64,000 nucleotides of DNA from Bog-473 sp963745665 (GTDB taxonomy: Bacteria; Actinomycetota; Acidimicrobiia; Acidimicrobiales; RAAP-2): positions 930,001-994,000 of the forward strand of contig CAVUYE010000002.1 of NCBI GenBank assembly GCA_963745665.1, read 5' to 3'. The notes beneath the pieces were generated by a model. That model saw nothing but the letters and a program-made list of their open reading frames with translations. It made no database searches and was not told the origin of the DNA. The translations under genes and the position numbers were made by a program. The first letter of the stretch is position 1. Every line of letters starts with the position of its first letter. Shown here piece after piece: positions 24,468-33,955 of this stretch.

Positions 24468-27080
24468 CTCGAACGACCCCTCGAACGGCTCCTCGGGGTA
24501 GCCCCGCAGATTGACGAGCCACCCGGCGCGACCGGGAAACGACACCACAGCCGGGCGTGCGGTCGGGTTGAAGACGCGGACCTCCAGGACACCGGCGACG
24601 CGGTGGAGCGCGCTGACCTCGGCCCCGTGCACGGTCAGCTCACTACCCGCGGCCGGGCGCGGGCCACCGCCCAGGCTGAGGACGGGCTCTAATGGGAGCA
24701 GCACGTCGTCAGCCAGCTGGTAGGGGTCGTCGCAGTCGAGCGCCAGCGCGTAGCGCAGCTCCACCCGCTTGCCGCGCATCTGCAGACCCTCCACTGGCGT
24801 GATCGGACCGGCGGGGAAGGGGCGGTAGGCCATGCCGAGCCGGGACAGCATGCCGGTGGAGCGCAGGACGGTCAGCGCCATGGTGTGTGCGGCGACGCCC
24901 TCAATATCGATCAGCTCGTACTCGCACACGCCCTCGTGGACCACCGTCAGCCCCCCGGCGCTGACGAAGCGGTTGGCGGGCGCCGTGGGCAGCCCGAACT
25001 CGTCGGGCCGGCCTTCGGCCGTCAACCCCCGCGTCACGACGGTGAAGGCGCTCTCGGCGTGCGAGTGCCGGGCGGGCTCCGGGAGTGGCAGGTGAGCCCG
25101 GAGGCGGTGGTCGCCGCTCGGGTTGACGAACGAGGTCACCACGCGCACGGTGGCGTCGTCCGCCCGTACCTCCACATCGGTGTCCACGTCGACCTGGTGC
25201 CCGCCGACGCGCGTCTGGGAGGAGCCGTCCACGTGATCGGGCCAGTCGTAGGTGCCCGTGATGCGCAGGCGCGCCCGGACCGGCCCGCGCTCGTCGACCT
25301 GGACGGTCACCGCCAGGGGTGCGTCCACGAAGGAGTCCTGCCGCGGCGGGGAGTAGTTGTACGAGTCGCCAAGGTCGCCGCCGTCCACCAACCGGCCGTA
25401 GCCCGCCCTGCCGTTCAGCGCGAAGGTGCCGGTCGTCGCGTCGACGTCGATGCGCACGAGCCCGTTGGTGAGCACGATCGCACCGTCGGTCTCGCTCACC
25501 TCCACGGGGTGGGCCAGTGGGACTGCCTCGAAGACGCTCCAGCCGTACCCTGGCACCTCGCCGGTGCGGGCCAGGATCTTCCGCGTCGCCGGCTGCTCCA
25601 TGCCCACCCGGACCACGGCGTCGGGCCTGGCCCCGAGCCTCGTGTAGACGTCCTGTTTCGCCTCCGCGATGGGGACACCGGGCTTCTCCTGGGTACCGAC
25701 GGCGATGGTGATGTCGAAGCCCTCCTCGGTGTCTTCGATCAGCACGTCGTGAATCCATGCCTCGTCGTCGATCCTCGGTCCCTGCATCATCCCCAGCACC
25801 GTGCGGACGGTATCGGCGTCGAGCACCATCGATCCGGGGAGCCCGGACCGCTCGGAAACCACCTGCACGTCGGCCGGGGCCGGGCCGTCGGCGGGGACGA
25901 TCAGCTCGACGACACCGGACCGGGCCCGTTGCGACGGGTTGAGCACCGTGGGGCCGACGTGGGACAGCGAACGCGCCAAGGACTTCACGGCACGATCGGC
26001 CAGGCCGGCGGCGATCGCGCGCGCCTCGGCGTAGCGGTGCAGGACGGCGTCGACGACGTCATCGACGGAGCAGGCGCAGATGGAGTCGTGAGCGGAGTTA
26101 CGCACCATCTCGAGCCAGGCCAGGTCCAGCAGGCGGTCCGGGTAGTCCCCGGGGTCCTGGAACAACGCCGCCAGCGGCTCGGCGCGGCGCTCGAGCTCCC
26201 GCTCGGCCAGCGCGCCGCGGCGTTTTACGTCGACACGGTTCGAGGTGACGCCCATGAGCATGTTCGACCGGGCCCCCGAGCGCAGCTCACCGGCCACCGT
26301 CGTCAGGCCTTCGGTCGGAGCGTTCGCCAGATAGCGGGGGAGCGAGGTCACCTCGAAGTCGAAGTCGTCCTGCAATTCGTTGGCCTCGGCGACGACCCGC
26401 CCCAGCCAGGGTTGGGGCATGAGGTGGTCGGACCCGTTCATGCACAGCAGGTCACCCATGAGGAAATCGGCCACTTCGGCCACGTTGTCGGCCGTCCGGC
26501 GGATCAGTGCCTTGGCGTCATCGGGGAGCGCCGCGGCGTTGCCGTAGCCGACCGGGAGGTACTCGGCCCGGACCGAGGAGCCGTCGGGGGCCTCCCAGAC
26601 GAAGGCGTTCTTGGTCACCTGCGAGGGGACGCCTCGCCAGACCACGGCGTCGTGGAAGCCGGCCAGCCGGAGGATCTGGGGCATCTGTGCAATGTGGCCG
26701 AACATGTCGGGCAGGTAGCCCAGCTCCATGACGCCCCCGAACGCGGCGCCGCGACCGAGTCCCATCTGCAGGTTGCGGATGATCGTCTCACCGGAGGCGA
26801 GGAACTCGTCCATCAGGATGTACCAGGGCCCCATGCTGATCCGGCCGGCCGCCGCCAGCGCCCGCAGCCGGCCCTCGGCTTCGGGACGAACCTCGAGGTA
26901 GTCGTCCACCACGGCCATCTGCCCGTCCAGCATGAAGTAGGGATAGCTGGCATCGCGCTCGAGCAGCGGGAGCAGCGTGTCGATCAGGTCCACCAGGGCG
27001 AGGCGGAAGTCCTGGTAGGGCTTGTACCATTCGCGGTCCCAGTGCGTGTGCGGAACGATGGCAATCCGGCGGGCGGTCAT
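24423..27080 (-). CDS. Glycoside hydrolase family 38 alpha-mannosidase
   Basis: 885-aa enzyme that removes alpha-linked mannose from oligosaccharides or glycoproteins. ATG at 27080 gives MTARRIAIVPHTHWDREWYK, where HTHWD holds the zinc-binding His and Asp. The nucleophile region YLPDMFGHIAQMPQIL lies near residue 125, with DAVVWRGVPS following. NGSDHLMPQPWLGRVVAEAN and the helical middle domain (LERRAEPLAAL, then ARNSAHDSICACSVDDVV-like) match the family. Long C-terminal beta domains end at RPFGIATARLRHA. There is no signal peptide, so it acts in the cytoplasm. It is divergent from the acyl-CoA ligase and overlaps the cyclase gene end by 45 bp. Confidence 0.9.
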   Translation of the reverse strand: MTARRIAIVPHTHWDREWYKPYQDFRLALVDLIDTLLPLLERDASYPYFMLDGQMAVVDDYLEVRPEAEGRLRALAAAGRISMGPWYILMDEFLASGETIIRNLQMGLGRGAAFGGVMELGYLPDMFGHIAQMPQILRLAGFHDAVVWRGVPSQVTKNAFVWEAPDGSSVRAEYLPVGYGNAAALPDDAKALIRRTADNVAEVADFLMGDLLCMNGSDHLMPQPWLGRVVAEANELQDDFDFEVTSLPRYLANAPTEGLTTVAGELRSGARSNMLMGVTSNRVDVKRRGALAERELERRAEPLAALFQDPGDYPDRLLDLAWLEMVRNSAHDSICACSVDDVVDAVLHRYAEARAIAAGLADRAVKSLARSLSHVGPTVLNPSQRARSGVVELIVPADGPAPADVQVVSERSGLPGSMVLDADTVRTVLGMMQGPRIDDEAWIHDVLIEDTEEGFDITIAVGTQEKPGVPIAEAKQDVYTRLGARPDAVVRVGMEQPATRKILARTGEVPGYGWSVFEAVPLAHPVEVSETDGAIVLTNGLVRIDVDATTGTFALNGRAGYGRLVDGGDLGDSYNYSPPRQDSFVDAPLAVTVQVDERGPVRARLRITGTYDWPDHVDGSSQTRVGGHQVDVDTDVEVRADDATVRVVTSFVNPSGDHRLRAHLPLPEPARHSHAESAFTVVTRGLTAEGRPDEFGLPTAPANRFVSAGGLTVVHEGVCEYELIDIEGVAAHTMALTVLRSTGMLSRLGMAYRPFPAGPITPVEGLQMRGKRVELRYALALDCDDPYQLADDVLLPLEPVLSLGGGPRPAAGSELTVHGAEVSALHRVAGVLEVRVFNPTARPAVVSFPGRAGWLVNLRGYPEEPFEGSFELRPFGIATARLRHA

Positions 27081-27109
27081 GACCGTCAGACTATGACCTG
27101 CGCTCGCCG

Positions 27110-28573
27110 GTGGTGAGAGCGCTCGTCCCCGCCGGACAGTGGCCGGACGGCCGCCCGGCTGTGTCCGGCAGGACACTCCCGGAGGTCTGGGCCCGGCAGT
27201 GGGCGGCGAGACCGGACGCACCGGTCCTGCTCGACGGCTGGGGCGGCGCGCCGGCGCTCGACGCCGGAACGCTCGACGGCCGGACGGCCTCCTTGGCCGG
27301 CGCCTTGGCCGAGCGGGGAGTCACGGCGGGTGACCGCGTGCTGTGGTGTGCCCGCGCCACCCTTCCCTCCATTGCGGCCCTGCTGGCCGTGCTGCGGCGT
27401 GGCGCCGTCCTGGTGCCCCTCAGCCCGTCGGCGACCCCGTCCGAGATCGACCATGTGGTCGGTGACGCCCGTCCGGTCCTGGCCCTGTGCGACCGGGAGC
27501 GGTCGGACGCGTTCACGGCGGGCCCGCCGTTGCTGCGCGTCGACGAGCTGACCGCGGCCTCGGTGGGCGCAACGCCCGTCGTGACGTCCATCCGCCACGG
27601 CGACGACGATGCGCTGATCGTCTACACCTCGGGGACCACGGGCAGACCGAAGGGGGCGGTGCACACGCACGGCTCCCTGCTGGCCGGCGTCTCGGCGCTG
27701 CTGACCGCCTGGGAGTGGACCGCGGAGGACCGCCTCGTGCTCAGCCTCCCCCTCTTCCACGTGCACGGCCTGTGCGCCGGGCTCTTCGGCACCCTCACCG
27801 CCGGTGCGTCCGCCGTCGTGTTCGACCGCTTCGACGAGACGGCGGTCGTGCGGGCGGCGCCCGCCGCCACCATGTTCTTCGGCGTCCCGACGATGTACCA
27901 CCGCCTGGCGGCGGCGGGGGAGGCGTCCGCGCTGGGCGCGCTGCGCCTCTGCGTCTCGGGCTCGGCGCCCTTGGCCCCCGACCTGTGGCACCAGCTGGCC
28001 GGCCGGGGCGTGGCCGTGCTGGAGCGCTACGGCATGACCGAGACCCTCCTGACGCTGTCCAACCCGCTCGTGGGTGAGCGTCGCCCCGGCTCGGTCGGGC
28101 GACCGCTCCCCGGGGTGGAGGCCGCCCTCGTCGGGACCGACGACAACGGGATCGGGGAGCTGCACGTGCGCGGTCCTTCGTTGTGCCGGGGCTACTGGGG
28201 TCGGGACGACCTCGCCGCCGACGGCTGGTTCCCCACGGGGGATCTGGTGTCGGTCGCCGATGACGGCTACGTCACTGTCCGCGGGCGCCGCACCGAGCTG
28301 ATCATCACCGGCGGCCACAACGTGTACCCGGCCGAGGTCGAGGCGGTCTTGTCCCGTCACCCCGGCGTGGTCGAGGTGGCCGTGGTGGGGCTGCCGTCGG
28401 CCGAATGGGGTGAGACCGTGGTGGCCTACGTGGTGGGGGATCCCGACCTGGACTCGCTCCGGGCGCTGGCGGCGGCGGAGCTGGCGCCGTTCAAGTGCCC
28501 ACGCGAGGTGCGGCAGGTCGACGCGCTGCCGCGCAACGCGCTGGGCAAGGTGCTCAGGGGCGAGCTCCGCTGA
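27110..28573 (+). CDS. AMP-dependent acyl-CoA ligase (MatB-like)
   Basis: 487-aa ANL-family ligase. Motifs: P-loop DALIVYTSGTTGRPKGAVHT near 165-183, PLFHVHGLCAGLFGTL, ERYGMTETLLTLSNP, GYWGRDDLAADGWFPTGDLV, the core GRRTELIITGGHNVYPAEVE, and the lysine in LPRNALGKVLRGEL. Compact size and the HVHGL and MTET blocks resemble malonyl-CoA synthetase MatB and related short-acid ligases (family knowledge). The actual acid is unknown. The start is GTG at 27110, 29 bp from the divergent mannosidase start; other starts downstream are possible because the first 20 residues are variable. Confidence 0.83.
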   Translation: MVRALVPAGQWPDGRPAVSGRTLPEVWARQWAARPDAPVLLDGWGGAPALDAGTLDGRTASLAGALAERGVTAGDRVLWCARATLPSIAALLAVLRRGAVLVPLSPSATPSEIDHVVGDARPVLALCDRERSDAFTAGPPLLRVDELTAASVGATPVVTSIRHGDDDALIVYTSGTTGRPKGAVHTHGSLLAGVSALLTAWEWTAEDRLVLSLPLFHVHGLCAGLFGTLTAGASAVVFDRFDETAVVRAAPAATMFFGVPTMYHRLAAAGEASALGALRLCVSGSAPLAPDLWHQLAGRGVAVLERYGMTETLLTLSNPLVGERRPGSVGRPLPGVEAALVGTDDNGIGELHVRGPSLCRGYWGRDDLAADGWFPTGDLVSVADDGYVTVRGRRTELIITGGHNVYPAEVEAVLSRHPGVVEVAVVGLPSAEWGETVVAYVVGDPDLDSLRALAAAELAPFKCPREVRQVDALPRNALGKVLRGELR

Positions 28574-28620
28574 CCCGGGCGGGCCGGGGAGCGACCCGGC
28601 GGCTGCGGTAGCGTGCACCC

Positions 28621-28920
28621 ATGGCAACCTTCCTCATGCTCTCCACGGTGGGGCCGGACGGGGCGGCGACGCTCACCGAGAACCCCGATCGGCTGAAGGC
28701 CGTGAATGCCGAGGTGGAGGCCATGGGCGTGCGGGTGGTGGCACAGTGGGCGCTGCTCGGGCAGTACGACTTCTGTACCGTGCTCGACGCACCGGACGAG
28801 ACCACCATGGCGCGGGTGTCGCTGGTCCTGGGCTCGCGGGGCACCCTCAAGACGCTCACGCTCTCGGCGATCCCGATCGACGACTACATCGAGAGTGTGC
28901 TCAAGGCGCAGCAGGGCTGA
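28621..28920 (+). CDS. GYD-domain protein
   Basis: 99-aa ferredoxin-like-fold protein of the GYD family, named for a motif present here as GQYDFCTVLDAPDE. Seen: MATFLMLSTVGPDG at the start, then RLKAVNAEVEAMGVRVVAQW and VSLVLGSRGTLKTLTLSAI. Members are small and oligomeric with unknown function, often found in actinobacterial and archaeal genomes. It starts 47 bp after the ligase. Confidence 0.78.
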   Translation: MATFLMLSTVGPDGAATLTENPDRLKAVNAEVEAMGVRVVAQWALLGQYDFCTVLDAPDETTMARVSLVLGSRGTLKTLTLSAIPIDDYIESVLKAQQG

Positions 28921-28924
28921 GGCC

Positions 28925-29164
28925 TCAGTGCCACCAGAAGCCCTGACGGGACCGCTCTCGGCGCACGTCGTCCCGTGAGAAGAGCTCGCCCAGGACACTC
29001 CCGTCCGACATGCGGCGGAGGCGGTACCCCTCCTCGGTGACTTCGGCGATCTCGAACCCGCGGACCCACGTGCCCTGGAAGCGGTTGCGCACGTCCACCT
29101 TCGTCCCCGGCGCCAACGGGGTGCGCGCCTGTGCATTGGCTGACTCCCCCCCGTCGGTGCTCAC
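28925..29164 (-). CDS. Small hypothetical protein with SH3-like barrel
   Basis: 79-aa protein (GTG at 29164). After a Ser/Ala-rich leader it reads PGTKVDVRNRFQGTWVRGFE, then IAEVTEEGYRLRRMSDGSVL and FSRDDVRRERSRQGFWWH. The alternating pattern and a Val-Gly-type barrel opening resemble small Tudor/SH3-like folds; this is a visual impression only. Convergent with the GYD gene, with five bases between stops. Function unknown. Confidence 0.55.
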   Translation of the reverse strand: MSTDGGESANAQARTPLAPGTKVDVRNRFQGTWVRGFEIAEVTEEGYRLRRMSDGSVLGELFSRDDVRRERSRQGFWWH

Positions 29165-29200
29165 GCCCCCATCGTACGAGCCGGGCGCGCCGGTGAGCAG

Positions 29201-30010
29201 ATGACCGTCTGCGCGCCCGACCTCAAAGAGGAGCGCCGCCTGCGCGCCCAGGGCTACGAATCGGTCGCCGGTCTGGACGAGGTCGGCCGCGGCGCCTGGG
29301 CCGGCCCGCTCACGGTCGGTGTCGCCGTCGTGCGTCCCCGCGTGCAGCACCGGTCCATGCCGCCCTGGCTTCGTGACTCCAAGATGCTGAGCGAAGCCCG
29401 TCGCGAGGAGATCTTCGACGCCGTCGCCAAGTGGTGCCAGGGCTGGTCCGTCGGGCACGCCTCACCGGCCGAGTGCGACGAGTGGGGGATGACCGAGGCC
29501 CTCCGGGTCGCGGCCCGGCGCGCCCTGGCCGGGCTCGGCGAGCCCCCGGCCGCTCTTCTGGTCGACGGGCCGGTCGACCTGTTGCGCCACCCCGACGATC
29601 CCTTCGCCGGCGCGGTGCGGCCCATCGTCGACGGCGACGCCAAGTGTGCGTCCGTGGCTGCCGCCTCGGTCCTGGCCAAGGTCGTCCGCGACCGGCTCAT
29701 GCGCCAGGAGGCCGACCACTTTCCTGCCTACTGCTTCGAGCGGAACAAGGGCTATCCCTCCCCCGTCCACCAGCTGGCGCTCCGGGGGTATGGCCCGACG
29801 GCGATCCACCGCCGCAGCTGGGCCTTCCTCCGCGACCTCCCGTGGTGCGGGCAGGGCTGGCGGGGCCGCTCAGACGACTGCGGTGACCTCGGCGAAGTGA
29901 CAGGCGACCGGGTGGCCCTGGCCCCGGTCCACCAGGGCGGGCTCTTCGATGGCGCAGATCTCCTGGGCCTTCCAGCACCGGGTGCGGAAGCGGCAGCCCG
30001 AGGGCGGTGA
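29201..30010 (+). CDS. rnhB: Ribonuclease HII
   Basis: Cuts the RNA strand of RNA-DNA hybrids and removes misincorporated ribonucleotides. Seen: SVAGLDEVGRGAWAGPLTVG with the first catalytic Asp-Glu, DSKMLSEARREEIFDAV, LLVDGPVDLL, then GDAKCASVAAASVLAKVVRD with the third catalytic Asp, and NKGYPSPVHQLALRGYGPTAIHRRS-type end region (shown in part). Family proteins usually end soon after the HRRSW block, near 29840. The open frame here runs another 57 codons and overlaps oppF by 141 bp, so the true C-terminus is doubtful. ATG at 29201 starts the product. Confidence 0.88.
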   Translation: MTVCAPDLKEERRLRAQGYESVAGLDEVGRGAWAGPLTVGVAVVRPRVQHRSMPPWLRDSKMLSEARREEIFDAVAKWCQGWSVGHASPAECDEWGMTEALRVAARRALAGLGEPPAALLVDGPVDLLRHPDDPFAGAVRPIVDGDAKCASVAAASVLAKVVRDRLMRQEADHFPAYCFERNKGYPSPVHQLALRGYGPTAIHRRSWAFLRDLPWCGQGWRGRSDDCGDLGEVTGDRVALAPVHQGGLFDGADLLGLPAPGAEAAARGR

Positions 30011-30848
30011 CTGCGGGCTCGGCACGTCACCCTCGAGCACGATGTGCTTGCGGGCGCGCTCGGCCCTCGGGTCGGGGATGGGCACGGCGGAGAGGAGCGC
30101 CTGCGTGTAGGGGTGGGCCGGCCGCTCGTAGACGTTCTGGCGGTCACCGATCTCGACGATCTTGCCCAGGTACATGACGGCCACGCGGTCGGAGATGTGT
30201 CGCACCACCGACAGGTCGTGCGCAATGAAGAGGAAGGCGACCCCAAGCTCCTGCTGGAGGTCGTCGAGCAGGTTCACCACTCCCGCCTGGATGGAGACGT
30301 CGAGGGCCGAGACCGGTTCGTCCAGGACCAGCAGCTTGGGCTGCAGCACCAGGGCCCGGGCGATGCCGACCCGCTGGCGCTGACCGCCGGAGAACTCGTT
30401 CGGGTAGCGGTTGGCGTGGTAGGGCTCGAGGCCCACCAGCCGCAGCATCTCGGCCACGCGGTGCTTGACGGCGCCCCGGTCGCTGATCCCGTGGATGTGC
30501 AGCGGCTCGGCGATGGCCTCCCCGATGGCCAGCCGCGGGTCGAGCGAGGCGAACGGGTCCTGGAAGACCACCTGGATGTCCCGGCGCACCTTCCGCATCT
30601 CCGACGTGCTCAGCCCGGTCAGCTCGGTCCCGTCGAACTTGACCGAGCCCGACGTCGGTTTGATCAGCTGGAGGATCGCATCGCCCGGTGGTCGACTTCC
30701 CACATCCCGACTCGCCGACGAGGCCCAGGGTCTCGCCCGAGGCGATGCTGAAGGAGACGCCGGAGACGGCGTGGACGACGCCGACCCGGTGTCGCACGAA
30801 GGACCCGCCCCGCAGCGGGAACTCCTTCACCAGGTCCGTGACCTCCAA
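29870..30848 (-). CDS. oppF: Oligopeptide/dipeptide ABC transporter ATPase (OppF/DppF), frameshifted
   Basis: Second ATPase of the peptide importer. The N-terminal part reads LEVTDLVKEFPLRGG and Walker A GESGCGKSTTGR. From about 30680 the protein continues in another frame as AILQLIKPTSGSVKFDGTEL, then VFQDPFASLDPRL, signature EFSGGQRQRVGIARAL and Walker B KLLVLDEPVSALD. It ends with the family's C-terminal cysteine cluster (GCRFRTRCWKAQEIC). One extra base in CGATGCGA at 30678-30682 explains the break; about 325 aa result. The start is TTG 30848, lacking a good ribosome site. GTG 30906 overlapping the oppD stop is likelier biologically but needs yet another frame change. Confidence 0.82.
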
Positions 30849-30902
30849 GAGCGCCGGGGCGGCGCCCGGCTGACGATCCTTCGGTCCCGAGCTCGGAGAT
30901 GG

Positions 30903-31949
30903 TCACGCGATCACGTTGTCCACGACGCCGTCGGAGAACACCCGACCGTGGTCGCCCCGGCCCACGGCTTCGGCGTAGTGGCAGGCGGCCCGGTGGTCGC
31001 CGACTTCGGAGGTGACCGACGCCACCACGACCAGATCCGGCTCGGTCTCGAGGCAGAGCTCGGTGGCCAGGGGGCAGCGGGGCGCGAACGGGCAGCCGGT
31101 GCGATCACCCAGCATGGAGGGCGGGGCTCCGGGGATCTGTCGCAGCCTCGCCATGCCGTCGTCGTCGAGGCGCGGCAGCGAGCCGAGCAGGCCGAGCGTG
31201 TAGGGCATGGAGGGCCGGTAGAAGACGTCCTCGGCCGTCCCGATCTCCACCGGGCGCCCGGCGTACATCACGAGGACGCGGTCGGCCAGGCCCGCGATCA
31301 CGCCGAGGTCGTGGGTGATCAGCAGCAGCGCCGCTCCCGTCTCGGCCAGTGCCGTCTTGAGCGAGTCGAGCACCTGGGCCTGCACGGTGACGTCGAGAGC
31401 CGTGGTGGGCTCGTCGGCGAGGATCACCTCGGGGTCGTTGGCCATGCCGATGGCGATGACGGCGCGCTGGCGCATGCCGCCGGAGAACTCGTGCGGGTAG
31501 TTGTCGATCCGCTCCGCCGGGTTGGGGATGCCGACCTTGGCGAGGAGCTCGATGGCGCGGGCCTGCGCAGCGTCCTTGGAGATGTCCTGGTGGGCCAGGA
31601 TCGCCTCGGAGATCTGCCATCCGATGGAGTAGACGGGGTTCAGCGACGTCATCGGGTCCTGGAAGATCATGGCGATCCCCGTGCCCCGGACCTCGGTCAG
31701 CTGCTTCTCCTTCAGGCCGAGGAGTTCGCGTCCCTGGAAGCGGATGGACCCCCGCACGGCGGCGCCCTTGGGCAGCAGGCCCATCGTGGCCAGTGCCGTC
31801 ACCGACTTGCCCGAGCCCGATTCGCCGACGATGCCCAGCACCTCACCGGGCGCCAGGGACAGGTCGACGCCCCGTACGGCGTGGACGACGCCGTCCTTGG
31901 TCGGGAAGTCGACCTCCAGATGCTCGATCTGCAGCGCCGGCTCAGCCAC
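30903..31949 (-). CDS. oppD: Oligopeptide/dipeptide ABC transporter ATPase (OppD/DppD)
   Basis: 348-aa ATPase, intact. Walker A GESGSGKSVTALATMGLLP, Q-loop AMIFQDPMTSLNPVY, signature EFSGGMRQRAVIAIGMA, Walker B VILADEPTTALDVTVQAQ, H-loop LLLITHDLGVIAG. The C-terminal oligopeptide-family extension has cysteines in CPFAPRCPLATELC. It works with OppF at the inner face of the membrane. ATG at 31949 directly follows the oppC stop. Confidence 0.93.
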   Translation of the reverse strand: MAEPALQIEHLEVDFPTKDGVVHAVRGVDLSLAPGEVLGIVGESGSGKSVTALATMGLLPKGAAVRGSIRFQGRELLGLKEKQLTEVRGTGIAMIFQDPMTSLNPVYSIGWQISEAILAHQDISKDAAQARAIELLAKVGIPNPAERIDNYPHEFSGGMRQRAVIAIGMANDPEVILADEPTTALDVTVQAQVLDSLKTALAETGAALLLITHDLGVIAGLADRVLVMYAGRPVEIGTAEDVFYRPSMPYTLGLLGSLPRLDDDGMARLRQIPGAPPSMLGDRTGCPFAPRCPLATELCLETEPDLVVVASVTSEVGDHRAACHYAEAVGRGDHGRVFSDGVVDNVIA

Positions 31950-32954
31950 TCAGGCCCTGACCCGGCTCTTCTTGGGGTCGAACGCCTCGCGCAGGCCGTC
32001 GCCGATGAGGAAGATCGAGAGGATGAGGATGATCAGGAAGGCCACGGGGAAGACGAAGAGCCACCACTCGGTCGTGGCGGAGTCCTGGCCCTGATCCACC
32101 AGCAGCCCCAGCGACACGTTCGGCGGCTGCACCCCGAGCCCGAGGAACGACAGGGTGGACTCGAAGATGATGCTCAAGGCGACCGTCAGCGTGGCGTTGA
32201 CGATGATGGGCCCGACGGCATTGGGCAGCATGTGCTTGACGATGATGCGCTTGTTGGTGGCGCCGAGCGCCCGCGAGGCCTCCACGAAGTCGCGCTCGCG
32301 CAGCGACAGGAAGTCGGCCCGCACGAGGCGGGCCACGTAGGTCCACGAGAGCAGGCCGATGATGATGGCCAGGCCGAGCCAGTTGTCGGACTCCTTGGAG
32401 AGCTTGTTGGCCAGCACGATCAGGACGGCCAGCACGGGCAGTACCAGGACCAGGTCGACGAAGCGCATCAGCAGCGAGTCGACGAAGCCGCGGTAGAAGC
32501 CGGCGATGGCGCCCACTGTGACGCCGATGAGGGTGGCCATGGCCGCCACCGTCAGCGCGATCTCGATGTCCTTCTCCACCCCGGCCATGACCTGGGCGAA
32601 CATGTCGTTCCCGATGGAGTTGGTGCCGAAGGGGTTCGTCCACGACGGCGGGTCGTTGAGGTTGTTGGTGATCGTGGTGTAGCTGAATTGCCAGAAGTGG
32701 CCGACGAGCACGGACGACGATGACCGAGGAGCGCGAAGACGCAGAGCCCGATCACGCCCATCCGCTGGTGGAAGAACCGCCCGAGTACGATCCGCCACTG
32801 GCTCTTGGCCTCCCCCGACAGCCCGTAGGCATCGGCCCCGACCCAGCTCCACCCCGGCGCCGACGCCGGCCAGTGTGTGCGCACCGGCCTCGACCGTCGC
32901 CACCCGCTGGGGCGTCTGGATCACGAAGTTCTCGTTCGATGTCGGATCAGCCAT
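31950..32954 (-). CDS. oppC: Oligopeptide ABC transporter permease (OppC/DppC), frameshifted
   Basis: Inner-membrane subunit of about 335 aa. The N-terminus (ATG 32954, overlapping oppB by 8 bp) and the C-terminal 240 residues share one frame, but the segment between is displaced. Residues such as AYGLSGEAKSQWRIVLGRFF and HQRMGVIGLCVFALL appear in another frame between about 32720 and 32840. One extra base at 32834-32843 and two at 32715-32732 restore a continuous first helix ending VSVLVGHFW. The permease core is intact: FVEASRALGATNKRIIVKHM is the EAA loop, with LSFLGLGVQPPNVSLG after it. The net shift is a multiple of three, so the ORF stays open while the protein would be scrambled. Confidence 0.8.
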   Translation of the reverse strand: MADPTSNENFVIQTPQRVATVEAGAHTLAGVGAGVELGRGRCLRAVGGGQEPVADRTRAVLPPADGRDRALRLRAPRSSSSVLVGHFWQFSYTTITNNLNDPPSWTNPFGTNSIGNDMFAQVMAGVEKDIEIALTVAAMATLIGVTVGAIAGFYRGFVDSLLMRFVDLVLVLPVLAVLIVLANKLSKESDNWLGLAIIIGLLSWTYVARLVRADFLSLRERDFVEASRALGATNKRIIVKHMLPNAVGPIIVNATLTVALSIIFESTLSFLGLGVQPPNVSLGLLVDQGQDSATTEWWLFVFPVAFLIILILSIFLIGDGLREAFDPKKSRVRA

Positions 32955-33924
32955 AGCGGATCCTCGGATCGAGCACGCCGTAGAGGATGTCGGCCAGCAG
33001 GTTGAAGAGGATGACGAAGGTGGCGGTGATCAGGAGGTAGGCCAGCATCACGTTGACGTCGAGGTTGGTCACCCCGGTGAGGTACCACTGCCCGAGCCCC
33101 TGCCACCCGAAGACGATCTCGGTGATGATGGCGCCGCCGAGGACGGCGGCGAAGTCCAGCGCGACGACGGTGGTGACGGGGATGAGCGCGTTGCGCAGGA
33201 CGTGGCGGATGAGGACGCGGCGCCGGCTGAGGCCCTTGGCCCGGGCCAGGCGGACGTGGTCGGCGTCGAGCGTCTCGATCATGGACGAGCGCTGGTAGAT
33301 CGCCCATGAGGCGTAGGAGATGAGCACGAGCGTGATCACCGGCAACGCGGTGTGCTCGGCGTAGTCGGGGAGCCGGCTCAGGAACGAACCGCTCAGCGTG
33401 GGGCTCTGCTCGCCGTCGGTGTAGAAGATGGTCGTCCCGAGGTGCTGGTTGATCGGGATAGCGACGAACTCCTTGAGGGCGAGGCCCAGGACGAAGATCG
33501 GCGTCGCCAGCAGCACGAAGTTGGTGACGGTGATGGCGTGGTCGGTGACCTTGCCCTGGCGCACGGCCGCCATCACGCCCATGAAGATGGCGACGAAGAT
33601 GGCGATGATCGTCGCGACGACCACCATGCGCAGGGTGACGAAGAGGTGCGATGTCAGCTGGGACGCCACGTCCTGACCGTTGATGGTCGTGCCGAGGTTG
33701 CCGTGGATGGCGCCGGTGAACCAGATCCAGTAGCGCTGCCACAGCGGGTCGTTGAGGTGAAGCAGGTTCTCCCGGGCCACGATGGTGGAGTGGGGGATGT
33801 GGGGGTTGGCGTTGAGGAGCGCCAGGGGGTTGCCCGAGCTGGCGACGAGAAGGAAGACGAAAATCGTCGCGAAGAACAGGACGACGATGCTGATCAGCAG
33901 GCGCCTCACGATGTAGGCGAACAT
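32947..33924 (-). CDS. oppB: Oligopeptide ABC transporter permease (OppB/DppB)
   Basis: 325-aa membrane subunit, intact. It begins MFAYIVRRLLISIVVLFFA, the standard RR-L-S/hydrophobic start of DppB/OppB. The EAA loop reads VRLARAKGLSRRRVLIRHVL and is followed by NALIPVTTVVALDFAAVLGG and IITEIVFGWQGLGQWYL. It ends with ILYGVLDPRIRYG, typical of the family. It is separated from oppA by 86 bp that contain a strong hairpin. Confidence 0.92.
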   Translation of the reverse strand: MFAYIVRRLLISIVVLFFATIFVFLLVASSGNPLALLNANPHIPHSTIVARENLLHLNDPLWQRYWIWFTGAIHGNLGTTINGQDVASQLTSHLFVTLRMVVVATIIAIFVAIFMGVMAAVRQGKVTDHAITVTNFVLLATPIFVLGLALKEFVAIPINQHLGTTIFYTDGEQSPTLSGSFLSRLPDYAEHTALPVITLVLISYASWAIYQRSSMIETLDADHVRLARAKGLSRRRVLIRHVLRNALIPVTTVVALDFAAVLGGAIITEIVFGWQGLGQWYLTGVTNLDVNVMLAYLLITATFVILFNLLADILYGVLDPRIRYG

Positions 33925-33955
33925 GAGCGAAGTCTAGGTGTCGGGCCGGAAACGT

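Noticed and set aside
27086..28627. Long minus-strand frame opposite the MatB-like ligase
   Set aside because: The plus-strand product has all ANL motifs; the minus product is low-complexity Gly/Arg/His.
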